Of a stretch of DNA of 21,331 nucleotides, positions 7,304 through 15,364 are shown in pieces. Source of the DNA: Chlorobiota bacterium (GTDB lineage: Bacteria > Bacteroidota > Ignavibacteria > Kapaibacteriales > NICIL-2); NCBI GenBank assembly GCA_003695605.1, contig RFIK01000013.1, forward strand, positions 1 to 21,331, given 5' to 3'. The notes beneath the pieces were generated by a model. The model saw only the letters and a program-made list of their open reading frames with translations. It was not told the origin of the DNA and made no database searches. How positions within the stretch are numbered: position 1 is the first letter of the stretch; every line of letters begins with the position of its first letter. Made by a program: the position numbers and the translations under genes.

Positions 7304-9502
7304 ATGGTACCGCGTTGGCTTGTAGCGCTTGCTCTCTCCGTCGGAATTGCTCGCGCACAGTTCGGGACAATCGTCGGTGTCGTCGTCGAGCAGTCGAGTG
7401 GCGATCCCATCGTCGGTGCGACAATTCGCCTTGGCGGCCTGCCTCATGGGGCAGTTTCGCGCCGCGATGGCTCGTTTGTTCTGCGTCGGGTGCCTGCGGG
7501 AAATCTCACGGTGCTTGTCAGTGCGGTGGGCTATCATCCTACCGAGCAACGCATCACACTCGGCAGCGGCGATACCGTGCGCGTGCGCATTGGCTTGCGC
7601 GTTGAGAGCATCGCGTCGCAAGCGGTGGTTGTCTCAGCAGCGCGACGCGTCCAATCTATCCAGGAAGTTTCGACGAGCGTCAGCTTAGTAGATGCCGAGG
7701 CCATCGCCGAACGTGGACTGACGCGTTTGGACGAGGTGCTGCGGTATGTACCAGGGGTTGTTGTTACAGGCTCGCAGGTGAGCATCCGCGGTTCGTCGGG
7801 TTTTTCCTACGGACTTGGCTCGCGGGTGCTCTTGCTGCTCGATAACTTTCCGGTCCTCAGCGCCGACAATGGGGACATGAGCTTCGATGCGCTTCCGATC
7901 GCGGACGTCGAGCGAATTGAAATCGTCAAAGGTGCAGGCTCAGCGCTCTACGGCACCAGCGCACTCGGTGGGGTCATCAACGTGCTCACGCGCGAGGAAT
8001 CGCCATCGCCGGAGCTGCGCATCCGTGCGCTCGGCGGGCTGTGGACGCTTCCACGCTTCGAAACGTGGCGCTACCGGAGCGATCCACCGCGGCTTGGTGC
8101 ATTCGATGCAAGCACTTCCGGAGCATTCGGCCCGCTGCGACTGCTGGCAGCTGGCGGCTATCGGAGCGATGAGTCCTACCGCGACTACAACGACTCCCGG
8201 CGATGGTACAGCTTCGGGAAAGTCACCTACGAGCTGAGCAGCGCTGCCCAGCTGCGGCTTGTGGCGCAGTACGCTGCCGATAATCGCGCCAATTGGCTCA
8301 ATTGGCGAAGTCTCGCCTATGCGACACTGCCGCCACTGACAACCGATACCACCGATCGCATTGACTCGCGCAAGCTGCTGCTTGGACTCGAGCAACGGAC
8401 GATCTGGAGTCCAGCGCTCTTTACCATCCTCCGCGGGAGCATCTTCCGGACGTGGTACACGAATACTGTTCCACCGGATTCGAGCGGCCATGTCAGCGCC
8501 GATGCTACGCAGTATAACGCTGAGCTCCAGGCAAGCTACCAAGCAAGCGATCAGCTCAACGTGACAAGCGGGGCCAATCTATTGCTCAACGCCGTCGAAT
8601 CGCCCTATACGCAGGGCCGCCGAACACAAGCAATCACGAGCGTCTATGCGCAAGCAGAGTATCGTATCCGGGAGAATTTGGTCGCAACGCTCGGGGGACG
8701 GCTCGATAACGTCAGCACAGAGCCAACCGCAGGACTCCAGCTCAGCCCGAAGCTTGGGCTTACCTACCGCATCAGCGAGCGAATGTCGCTCCGCGCCTCG
8801 ATCGGGCGCGCCTTCCGCGCTGCAACTGTCACCGAGCGCTACGCTGCACTCCGCTTTGCTGGGTTCACCGTCGGGATCAATCCAGCACTCCGATCCGAAG
8901 TGGGCTGGTCGGCGGAAGTAGGTGTGCTCCACACCGCAGTACTCGGCGGGCGGGAGTGGACCTTCGATGCGGCAGCATTCGTTGCCCGAATGGAGAACCT
9001 CATCGAGCCGCAGTTTGTGGTGGATACAACGGCGGAGATTCGCTTCGTCAACATCACGCGTGCGTTGTTGCCAGGTATCGAGATCACCGTTCGCGGCTGG
9101 CTCTGGGGCGAGACGATCGGCGTTGAATCGGGCGCAACGCTCATGGCGCCGCGTGACTTGGTCGAGCATGCCACGCTCCGCTTCCGCCACAACGTGCAGT
9201 GGAATACGCGGCTAATCGTCGCACCGCTCCCCCGCGTTCAGTTGAACGTGGACTACCGGTTCCTCTCGCGCGTCGAGCGCATTGACGAACGCATCGTGCA
9301 GCTGGGCCTTGTGCCCGATGGCGATGCACGCGTGCCTATCCACGTGCTTGATCTCCGGTTGCTGTGGGATGTCCCGGTCGCTGTTCCGCTTCGGCTTACA
9401 TTCAACGTGCGAAATGCACTCGACTACTACTACGCCGAGTACATCGGCAACCTGGGACCGACGCGGCAGGTTTCGCTTCAAGCGGAGTGGCGGCTGCGCT
9501 AA
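7304..9502 (+). CDS. TonB-dependent outer-membrane receptor with carboxypeptidase-like N-terminal domain
   Basis: The protein has 732 residues. A signal peptide (residues 1-18, ending ARA before QFG) is followed by a carboxypeptidase-regulatory-like beta-sandwich (about 20-100: GVVVEQSSGDPIVGATI, DGSFVLRRVPAG, VSAVGYHP). A TonB-box-like segment VVVSAARR is at about 108-115. The plug domain follows (about 118-235: LDEVLRYVPGV, VSIRGSSG, RVLLLLDNFPV, IERIEIVKG-like VERIEIVKGAGSALYG, LGGVINVLT). The rest is a 22-strand-type beta barrel ending in an aromatic/basic terminus (QAEWRLR). It should import a ligand using TonB-ExbBD energy; the substrate cannot be told from the sequence. Its position behind a lipoprotein and a glucan enzyme would allow a saccharide, but cofactor or metal uptake is equally possible. 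The stop overlaps the pheS stop by 3-4 bases, tail-to-tail. Confidence 0.93.
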   Translation: MVPRWLVALALSVGIARAQFGTIVGVVVEQSSGDPIVGATIRLGGLPHGAVSRRDGSFVLRRVPAGNLTVLVSAVGYHPTEQRITLGSGDTVRVRIGLRVESIASQAVVVSAARRVQSIQEVSTSVSLVDAEAIAERGLTRLDEVLRYVPGVVVTGSQVSIRGSSGFSYGLGSRVLLLLDNFPVLSADNGDMSFDALPIADVERIEIVKGAGSALYGTSALGGVINVLTREESPSPELRIRALGGLWTLPRFETWRYRSDPPRLGAFDASTSGAFGPLRLLAAGGYRSDESYRDYNDSRRWYSFGKVTYELSSAAQLRLVAQYAADNRANWLNWRSLAYATLPPLTTDTTDRIDSRKLLLGLEQRTIWSPALFTILRGSIFRTWYTNTVPPDSSGHVSADATQYNAELQASYQASDQLNVTSGANLLLNAVESPYTQGRRTQAITSVYAQAEYRIRENLVATLGGRLDNVSTEPTAGLQLSPKLGLTYRISERMSLRASIGRAFRAATVTERYAALRFAGFTVGINPALRSEVGWSAEVGVLHTAVLGGREWTFDAAAFVARMENLIEPQFVVDTTAEIRFVNITRALLPGIEITVRGWLWGETIGVESGATLMAPRDLVEHATLRFRHNVQWNTRLIVAPLPRVQLNVDYRFLSRVERIDERIVQLGLVPDGDARVPIHVLDLRLLWDVPVAVPLRLTFNVRNALDYYYAEYIGNLGPTRQVSLQAEWRLR

Positions 9503-10524
9503 AATTGCTCGAGGAGTCGAAGGTCGTTCTCGTAGAGCAGTCGGATGTCGTCAATGCCGGCAAGGAGCATCGTCACGCGTTCGATGCCAAACCCGAAGGC
9601 ATAGCCTTGCCAGCGTTCGGGGTCCAATCCACATGCACGGAGGACGTTCGGATGCACCATCCCGCAGCCGACGATTTCGAGCCAGCCGGAGTACTTGCAG
9701 ACGCGGCAGCCTTTCCCGCTACAGAGGAAGCACTCGATGTCCATCTCCGCGCTTGGCTCAGTGAAGGGGAAAAACGACGGTCGAAATCGGTAGCGAATGC
9801 CGCTGCCGTACATCTGCTCGGCAAACGCGATCATGGTGCCTTTCAGGTCAGCAAAGCTTGTGTGCTCGTCAATGCACAGTCCTTCGAGCTGGTGAAACTC
9901 CGCCAATGACCGCGCACTGATGGCTTCGTTGCGATAGACGCGTCCCGGCATGATCGCGCGAATCGGTGGCTGCATGGATTCCATCAGCCGAATCTGCACC
10001 GGTGATGTGTGTGTGCGGAGCAGGAGAGGTTTGCCGCTGCGATCAGTGCGCCGCAGGAAGAACGTGTCCTGCATATCGCGTGCAGGGTGATCGGGAGGGA
10101 AGTTGAGCGCTTCGAAGTTGTGGTAGTCATCCTCAACGTCCGGGCCATGGGCAACAGCGAAACCCATGTGGACGAAGATCTCCACCATGCGGTCGAGCGT
10201 TTGTAGAACGGGATGGAGCGATCCTGTCGGCAACGGGCGACCAGGCAGCGTTGGGTCGAAGTCTCGACGCGAGCGTTCCTGTCGAAATCGCTCTGCAAGT
10301 GCTGCAAATTCTGCTTCGACCATCCGCCGTAGATCGTTGAGGAGCCGCCCGATGATGGGTTTTTCCTCCTGCGGCACCTGGCGCAGCTGGTCGAGCATCT
10401 GGCGGATGCGCCCTTTCTGGACGAGGTAGGTCAGCCGAAACTGCTCGAGTGCTTCAGGGGAGTTGATTGCCTGCAGTGCGGCAAGTGTTTCTGCACAGAA
10501 TGCTTCGACGTCCTGGCGTGTCAT
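9499..10524 (-). CDS. pheS: Phenylalanine--tRNA ligase alpha subunit
   Basis: It is the catalytic subunit of the alpha2-beta2 enzyme that charges tRNA-Phe. The 341 residues include the N-terminal coiled-coil arm (about 1-95), class II motif 2 GRVYRNE (194-200) with FHQLEG after it, and motif 3 GFGIERV (311-317) followed by the conserved GIDDIR. HTSPVQIR and FFPFTEPSAE are also typical. Four cysteines (C265, C268, C273, C276) form a zinc-ribbon-like insert, as I recall for PheS of several phyla. The start overlaps the stop of the upstream thioredoxin-like gene by 4 bases (ATGA), so translation is probably coupled. pheT is not in the window, in line with the separated pheS/pheT often seen in Bacteroidota. 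Confidence 0.97.
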   Translation of the reverse strand: MTRQDVEAFCAETLAALQAINSPEALEQFRLTYLVQKGRIRQMLDQLRQVPQEEKPIIGRLLNDLRRMVEAEFAALAERFRQERSRRDFDPTLPGRPLPTGSLHPVLQTLDRMVEIFVHMGFAVAHGPDVEDDYHNFEALNFPPDHPARDMQDTFFLRRTDRSGKPLLLRTHTSPVQIRLMESMQPPIRAIMPGRVYRNEAISARSLAEFHQLEGLCIDEHTSFADLKGTMIAFAEQMYGSGIRYRFRPSFFPFTEPSAEMDIECFLCSGKGCRVCKYSGWLEIVGCGMVHPNVLRACGLDPERWQGYAFGFGIERVTMLLAGIDDIRLLYENDLRLLEQF

Positions 10525-12131
10525 GGTTGTTCATCGAGGTAGCGTCCGACATCGGTCCGCAACGTGCGAAGCTCTTGACTGGTCGCTCGGATGGTACCCG
10601 TTGCGTCGGTGAGCACGAAGGAGGGGAATCCTTCGATTTCGAATGGCTCAAGTTCTGGTGCGCTGGGCGATGGAAGGATGGAAAGGTCGTGCGGAATACG
10701 TTCGAGCACACGCGCCAGCTCGCCGCTGGGTGTGCCGACGCTTGCGACGAGCACACGGAGCTGGCGCTTTGTTGAATCGCGCCACTGGGCAAGCTCAGCC
10801 AGACGCTCTGCGCACGGCTGGCAATCGCCGAGCACAATTGCAATGAGCACCGGTTGCCCGAGCACGCGTTCGCTGGTGATGGCTGTGCCGCGTTGCTTCC
10901 CTGGCAGGCGAAAGTCAGGCAGTCTGGCACCACGCTGGATCCGGCGGTCGGGATTAAACCGTGCAGCTGTCTTAGCCAGCGGATGCGTCGGGCAGCGTTT
11001 GGTCAGGACGGTGTAGAGCATTCGTGCACGTTCCCGATCGCGAGCTGTGTAGGCAGCAACAAGTTCGGTGAACGCGCTGGTAGCGCGGGCGGTTGTATCG
11101 GGGTTAGTTTCGATGAGTGCGTCGAGGAACTGCCGACGCTCAGCATCGGTGCGGTGAGCGAGCGCTTGGAAGACAAGCTGCGGATCGAGCGCCCACAGCG
11201 GCGATGACGGCGGAATCTCGCGCAACGCCCGACGGTGTAGCTCCGCGGTTCCGTCGCCGGCAGGCAAGGCGAGCGCAAAGAGCAACCAGAACTGCTCTGC
11301 AAGCGGTGAACGCGCAGTTGCAAGGCGTGCAACGATTGTATCACGCCATCGCCATGCGCCGAGCGATGTATGGATTGCGCTAGCATCGCCAGCGCTCCCG
11401 CCCGCGAGTGCAGCGCGTGCCAGCGCAGCATTGCTCGAATCGGCATATGCCTGCTGGTACTGCACCAGCGCTTGGTATGCATCGGCGATCTGCTGCCACT
11501 CGGCAGATTGGCAAGTGATGGTCACTGCATCGCTCCGTCGTGGCAATTCGGCTGGATCGAATTCGAGGCTATCGGTGTGGAGAATGCCGACGTAATAGCC
11601 ATCAGGAGCAAGCATGAGGCTATCCCGACTCGATGCAGTGACCACACCGCGCCCGTGGCCGCGGATGACGATCCGGTAGTGATTGCCGCGGCGGAGGCCA
11701 CCGAGGATGTATCCCTCCTTGCGTTCTCGGAGCAGCGTCCCTTCGGTCGTCGTTGGAAGTGCGCCACGATGGCTCAGCAGGACGCTATCGCGTGTTTCGG
11801 GGAATCGGAGAGTCGCAAGCTGCACCGTCAATCGTTCGCGTACACCTGCTGAGCCAACAACCAGAGGAATTTCGACCGCGCGATGGTGCAACCCTGCAAG
11901 GCGGAGCAAGAAGAGACCTTCACCGTTGGCACTGAGCGCAAAGCTGCCATCGGGATTTGCGCGCACCTGCACCAATGGCTCCAGCCGTCCGGCGCGGCGA
12001 AGTTCGGCGTGCGCAACCGGAAGTGGATTGCCGCGAGCGTCGAGAATGCGCCCGCTAAGTTCGATCTGCTGGGAAAGTGCGAAAATTGAGCAGAAAGCAA
12101 ACGCTGCAAGTGCTACAATGAAACGGTGCAT
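10521..12131 (-). CDS. Exported protein with C-terminal thioredoxin-like (TlpA-type) domain
   Basis: The start at 12131 (MHRFIVALAAFAFCSIFALSQQ) gives a clear signal peptide and 536 residues; the open frame extends further upstream without plausible coding content and across the promoter box. Residues about 20-75 look like a carboxypeptidase-regulatory-type beta-sandwich (SGRILDARGNPLP, DGSFALSA). The middle (about 170-390) is largely alpha-helical and may hold TPR-like helices. The C-terminal 140 residues are a thioredoxin fold: LPDFRLPGKQRG, VLIAIVLGDCQPC with C437-x-x-C440, and the cis-proline region GFPSFVLTD near residue 503. Family knowledge suggests a periplasmic thiol-disulfide reductase or redox carrier; the partner is unknown. 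It heads the operon with pheS, an odd pairing. A TATCTTTG box lies 37 bases upstream. Confidence 0.85.
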   Translation of the reverse strand: MHRFIVALAAFAFCSIFALSQQIELSGRILDARGNPLPVAHAELRRAGRLEPLVQVRANPDGSFALSANGEGLFLLRLAGLHHRAVEIPLVVGSAGVRERLTVQLATLRFPETRDSVLLSHRGALPTTTEGTLLRERKEGYILGGLRRGNHYRIVIRGHGRGVVTASSRDSLMLAPDGYYVGILHTDSLEFDPAELPRRSDAVTITCQSAEWQQIADAYQALVQYQQAYADSSNAALARAALAGGSAGDASAIHTSLGAWRWRDTIVARLATARSPLAEQFWLLFALALPAGDGTAELHRRALREIPPSSPLWALDPQLVFQALAHRTDAERRQFLDALIETNPDTTARATSAFTELVAAYTARDRERARMLYTVLTKRCPTHPLAKTAARFNPDRRIQRGARLPDFRLPGKQRGTAITSERVLGQPVLIAIVLGDCQPCAERLAELAQWRDSTKRQLRVLVASVGTPSGELARVLERIPHDLSILPSPSAPELEPFEIEGFPSFVLTDATGTIRATSQELRTLRTDVGRYLDEQP

Positions 12132-12167
12132 AGTGGTTCTGGAGCAGTGGGATGCCGCATGGGGCAG

Positions 12168-12175
12168 CAAAGATA
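12168..12175 (-). promoter_or_regulatory. Bacteroidota-type -7 box for the thioredoxin-like/pheS operon
   Basis: The minus strand reads TATCTTTG, a perfect TAnnTTTG match, 36 bases before the start codon at 12131. It predicts a leader of about 30 bases. No TTG at -33 is evident. It is part of the same TATCTTTGC 9-mer as at 5007-4999 and 17513-17521. Confidence 0.55.
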
Positions 12176-12257
12176 CTGCTGCGGGACGATGTACCGCGTG
12201 CAGGCTACACATAGGATGATCGGTGCAGAAGGCAATGTGCAGGTGATCCTGTCGCGG

Positions 12258-12263
12258 AAGGAG
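12258..12263 (+). promoter_or_regulatory. Shine-Dalgarno sequence deciding the start of the transhydrogenase subunit
   Basis: AAGGAG ends 6 bases before the ATG at 12270. Longer in-frame starts exist back to 12126 but have no such site and would add a sequence unlike the family. This supports 12270 as the true start. Confidence 0.7.
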
Positions 12264-12269
12264 CGTGCG

Positions 12270-12704
12270 ATGTTCCATCAGCGATTTCGCCGCTTGCTGC
12301 TGTGCTGGGCGGTGCTCGGTTCAGCTGTCAACGTGTGGGCCGTTGTAGTTTCGCTACCGACAGTCACTACTACGACGCTTGCAATGGAAGCGCTCCTTGC
12401 ATTTTTGGCTGCGAACATCGAGCTTGTGTACGTGCTCATTCTGTCGGTGATCGTTGGCATCGAGGTAATCTCGAAGGTGCCGTCGGTCCTCCACACGCCG
12501 CTGATGTCGGGTGCAAATGCGATTCATGGCGTCGTGCTCATCGGCGCGATCATCGTGTTGGGGAATGCTTCTCCTTCGAATACGGCAGCGATGGTGTTAG
12601 GTTTTCTCGCAGTCGTTTTGGGTACGCTCAACGTGGTCGGGGGTTTTGTCGTAACGGACCGGATGTTGGAGATGTTCGCTCACCGCCGTCAGGAGCAGCA
12701 ATGA
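12270..12704 (+). CDS. NAD(P) transhydrogenase alpha-2 (PntA C-terminal) membrane subunit
   Basis: This is the small membrane part of proton-translocating transhydrogenase, which uses the proton gradient to drive hydride transfer from NADH to NADP+ in the cytoplasmic membrane. The 144 residues have a hydrophobic N-terminal segment (about 9-29) and three further membrane spans (about 48-68, 84-99, 107-128). The conserved VPSVLHTPLMSGANAI (70-85), GAIIVLG and GTLNVVGGFVVTDRM segments match the 4-TM domain of PntA (PF12769), standing alone as in organisms with a split alpha subunit. The nucleotide-binding alpha-1 subunit and the beta subunit are not adjacent, which is unusual. Its TGA overlaps the next ATG (ATGA), and that gene in turn overlaps nadK, so all three should be translated together. 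Confidence 0.88.
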   Translation: MFHQRFRRLLLCWAVLGSAVNVWAVVVSLPTVTTTTLAMEALLAFLAANIELVYVLILSVIVGIEVISKVPSVLHTPLMSGANAIHGVVLIGAIIVLGNASPSNTAAMVLGFLAVVLGTLNVVGGFVVTDRMLEMFAHRRQEQQ

Positions 12705-12991
12705 ATCGGCCGCTGGATTTACGCGATCTGGTCGCGTTGTTGGTGACGCAAGCGCTTGTTGCGTTGGGGGAACTTCCCGATCCTCGGTCAAATGAGCAGC
12801 AACTGGATTTGGACGCTGCGCGACTTGCCATTGACCTGCTCGATGTGCTCGAACAGCGCACCCGTGCTGCTCGGTCAGAGGAGGAAGAGCGCATTCTCCT
12901 TGGTTCGCTTGCCGAACTTCGGCTGGCGTACGTCCGTGTCCGGGATGCAGCAAGTTCAGCGCCACAACCGTCGGAGGGCATGCGCGGATGA
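12701..12991 (+). CDS. DUF1844 domain protein
   Basis: It is a small protein of 96 residues. The pattern DLVALLVTQALVALGELPDP, DLDAARLAIDLLDVLEQRT, SEEEERILLGSLAELRLAYV matches the short helical DUF1844 family (PF08899), whose biochemical role is not known to me. The AGGAG at 12691-12695 is 5 bases before the ATG, and the ATG overlaps the stop of the transhydrogenase subunit by 4 bases. Its own stop overlaps the nadK start in the same way. The usual TKGNLT-type turn of the family is replaced by RTRAARS. The context suggests a role near NADP metabolism, but this is inference from gene order. Confidence 0.8.
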   Translation: MNRPLDLRDLVALLVTQALVALGELPDPRSNEQQLDLDAARLAIDLLDVLEQRTRAARSEEEERILLGSLAELRLAYVRVRDAASSAPQPSEGMRG

Positions 12992-13875
12992 ACCGAATCG
13001 GATTGTACGTGAATCTGGGGAAAACCGACGCGCTCCGCCGCGTGGTGGAAGCAGTCGAGCTGCTGCTCAAGCGTGGTGCGGAGGTCTGCGTTGAGCCGGA
13101 AGTCAAAGCGCGGATGCTGCCTGCGCTCGCTGAGCAGGTCGAGGCGCTCCCGTTGGAGGAGTTCGGACGCTTTGCCGACGTCGTCATGTGTTTTGGGGGC
13201 GACGGAACAATGCTCGCGTGCGCACGGAAACTTGCCGAAAGCGATCTGCCGCTCTTGGGAATCAACTTGGGCAAGCTTGGCTTCCTTGCGGAATTCCCCG
13301 CCGAGGCGCTCGAGACAACAATTGATGATGTGCTCAGCGGACGCTACCGCATCGTTGATCGTGCGATGGTCGAGACGACGCTCGAGCTGGACGAACGCGC
13401 GACCGTGCTCTACGCGCTTAACGAGTTTGCGCTCGAGAAGCGAGATTCCTCGCGGATGATCACAATCCATGCGTGGGTGGACGAGCACTACATCGCACGC
13501 TATCGCGCCGATGGAGTGCTTGTGACCACACCGACCGGTTCGACGGCGTATGCGCTCTCATGCGGCGGACCAATAGTGGCGCCATCGGCACCAGTGCTCT
13601 GCATTGTGCCGATTTGCCCGCATATGCTCACACTCCGGCCGCTGGTCATTGGCGATAGCGCAGAAATTACACTCCTGCTCGATGCCGAAAGCCATGCCGC
13701 CTCACTTGTTGCCGATGGGCAGTATGTTGCTCCCTTCGAGCCTGAGATGCGGTGTACCATTCGCCGTTCCACACTGACGGCGCGCCTGATCAAGCGCTCT
13801 GATACCACGTACTTCGACGTTCTCCGGCAGAAGTTGCTCTGGAGCGCCGATGCAACGATCCCTCGAACGCGCTAA
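12988..13875 (+). CDS. nadK: NAD kinase
   Basis: It phosphorylates NAD+ to NADP+ with ATP (EC 2.7.1.23) in the cytoplasm. The 295 residues are of normal family length. GGDGT is at 70-74 (catalytic D72), LPLLGINLGKLGFL at about 87-100, the NE motif at N145-E146, the TPTGSTAYALSCGGPI nucleotide loop at 181-196, and the conserved ICPHMLTLRPLV at 209-220. The start overlaps the DUF1844 stop (ATGA); GGAGG lies about 10 bases upstream. It is the third gene of an operon with a transhydrogenase subunit, so enzymes making NADP+ and reducing it may be co-expressed. It converges on the M16 peptidase gene with 13 bases between the stops. Confidence 0.97.
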   Translation: MNRIGLYVNLGKTDALRRVVEAVELLLKRGAEVCVEPEVKARMLPALAEQVEALPLEEFGRFADVVMCFGGDGTMLACARKLAESDLPLLGINLGKLGFLAEFPAEALETTIDDVLSGRYRIVDRAMVETTLELDERATVLYALNEFALEKRDSSRMITIHAWVDEHYIARYRADGVLVTTPTGSTAYALSCGGPIVAPSAPVLCIVPICPHMLTLRPLVIGDSAEITLLLDAESHAASLVADGQYVAPFEPEMRCTIRRSTLTARLIKRSDTTYFDVLRQKLLWSADATIPRTR

Positions 13876-13888
13876 GCAGCAGTGTACG

Positions 13889-15154
13889 CTACTGGCAAAT
13901 GACCACGCACCACTGGGAGGGATCACTTAAGCTCGCTGCAAGCGATTGGACCTGCTCGAGCGTTGTGTCCTCGATTGACTCGATGCCCGCTTCGATTGGT
14001 TCGAGCGTTTTCTCTTCGAGCACCATTCGGGCAAGTGCGTGCATGCGTGCTGAGAGGCTTTCAGTGCTCATCACGAAGGAAGCGCGCAACTGCTGCTGTG
14101 CGCGACGAAACTCAGCGTGTGTCGGTGCAGCAGTGCCAAGCCGCGCGATTTCGTTGGTAATTCCATCTATCGCCGCCGAGATACGGTCCGGGTGAGTACC
14201 TGCGTAGACGGTTAGCTCACCGCAATCACTCCAGAGCTGGAGCGTGGAGTAAACGTTGTAGGCCAACGCACGCTGTTCGCGCACGCGGCGGTAGAGACGG
14301 CTAGTGCTGCTATCGCCCCAGAGGATGTTGAGCACTGCCAGCGCGTGACGGTCTGGATGCTGCGCACCTGCGACTCTGATCCCGAGTGCACAGTGAGCTT
14401 GCTGGAAGGCGCGTGGCAGAGCATGCTGCTGTGGGGAGCGTCGGCGGGGCGGCGGGGAGTTTATTGAACGGGTGCCGGATGGCACGTTCCACCGTTCAAG
14501 TGCGCGCTCGACGAACTCGACCAGTGCACGATGTTCGATCGGTCCGCTCGCGATTACAGCACAGCGTGCGCCGACGTAGTACGTGCGGTGAAATGCTTCA
14601 AGATCGCTCGGCATAATGCATGCAACGCTATCGAGCGTTCCTGCAATCGGGTGCGCCAGTGGGTGGGTACCGAAGAGTAGCTCGTCGAGCGCATCGCAGA
14701 CGACCTCCTCGGGATCGTCCTCGTAGGAGCGAATTTCCTCCGCGATGACAGCACGCTCCTTTTCGACGTCGCGCGGAGTGAATGCAGGTGCAAAGACAAG
14801 CTCGAAGAGGATGTCCGCAAGTTGCTCAAGATGCTCTGCCATGCCGCGGACGTCGTAACACGTCAGCTCTTTCGAGGTCGAGGCATTCAGGTATGCACCC
14901 AGTGATTCAACCCGACGGGAGCGAGCAGTGCCACTTGTCCGCTGGGAACGGCGAAAGAGGACGTGTTCGAGCATGTGCGCGATGCCAGCGATTGTATCGT
15001 GACGGCTGCCACATTCAATCCAGACGCCAAGCGCGATGGTCCGGGCATGGGGAACAGTGTCGGTAATGACGCGCACGCCCGAGGGAAGCTCGGTACACGC
15101 TGGTGTTCCCAGCGACGATGGACGGTAGGTTGGGTCGAGAAGTCGTTTGCGCAT
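13889..15154 (-). CDS. M16 family zinc metallopeptidase (processing-peptidase type)
   Basis: The likely start is MRKRLLDPTYRPSS at 15154 (421 residues); the frame is open to 15250 but nothing there resembles the family. The inverted zinc motif HMLEH (HxxEH) is at residues 60-64, and the third zinc ligand should be E140 in ERAVIAEEI, about 76 residues on, as the family requires. Later landmarks are GTLDSVACI, the FQQAHCALGI segment, and the domain-2 GDSSTSRLYRRVREQRALAYNVYS stretch that contributes substrate-binding Arg/Tyr. The single-module length is that of bacterial YmxG/PqqL-half or mitochondrial-processing-peptidase-beta-like proteins. No signal peptide is seen, so it is probably cytoplasmic. 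It is a single-gene unit. Confidence 0.93.
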   Translation of the reverse strand: MRKRLLDPTYRPSSLGTPACTELPSGVRVITDTVPHARTIALGVWIECGSRHDTIAGIAHMLEHVLFRRSQRTSGTARSRRVESLGAYLNASTSKELTCYDVRGMAEHLEQLADILFELVFAPAFTPRDVEKERAVIAEEIRSYEDDPEEVVCDALDELLFGTHPLAHPIAGTLDSVACIMPSDLEAFHRTYYVGARCAVIASGPIEHRALVEFVERALERWNVPSGTRSINSPPPRRRSPQQHALPRAFQQAHCALGIRVAGAQHPDRHALAVLNILWGDSSTSRLYRRVREQRALAYNVYSTLQLWSDCGELTVYAGTHPDRISAAIDGITNEIARLGTAAPTHAEFRRAQQQLRASFVMSTESLSARMHALARMVLEEKTLEPIEAGIESIEDTTLEQVQSLAASLSDPSQWCVVICQ

Positions 15155-15273
15155 TGTGTGGTCCAAAAGGAGAGCTTCACGCGCTGCGAATTTGCAGAAC
15201 TCTGCTCGAACGCTGTGCAGCTCCTCAGGCCAATTGCAGCTCGGGTGCATCCAAACGGTGGTAGCGTGTGTTG

Positions 15274-15281
15274 TATTTTTG
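15274..15281 (+). promoter_or_regulatory. -7 box for tRNA-Asn
   Basis: TATTTTTG matches TAnnTTTG and ends 9 bases before the mature tRNA 5' end at 15291, a good distance for a tRNA start. No convincing -33 TTG is seen. Confidence 0.5.
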
Positions 15282-15290
15282 TAGCGCGAT

Positions 15291-15364
15291 TCCGGCGTAG
15301 CTCAGTTGGTTAGAGCATCTGACTGTTAATCAGAGGGTCGCAGGTTCAAGTCCTGCCGCCGGAG
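15291..15364 (+). tRNA. tRNA-Asn (GTT)
   Basis: The 74-base cloverleaf has a 7-bp acceptor stem (TCCGGCG with CGCCGGA at 15357-15363) and discriminator G at 15364, as usual for tRNA-Asn. The D arm is GCTCAGTTGGTTAGAGC. The anticodon stem TCTGA/TCAGA holds the loop CTGTTAA with anticodon GTT at 15325-15327. The T arm is CAGGTTCAAGTCCTG. CCA is not encoded. The last 19 bases overlap, antisense, the 3' end of the DUF2325 gene. Confidence 0.97.

Noticed and set aside
12132..12278. 49-codon extension of the thioredoxin-like protein
   Set aside because: It precedes an obvious signal peptide and covers the -7 box and the divergent gene's start.
15291..15364. Attachment site of an integrated element at tRNA-Asn
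   Set aside because: No integrase, no direct repeat of the tRNA 3' end elsewhere in the window and no mobile genes nearby.
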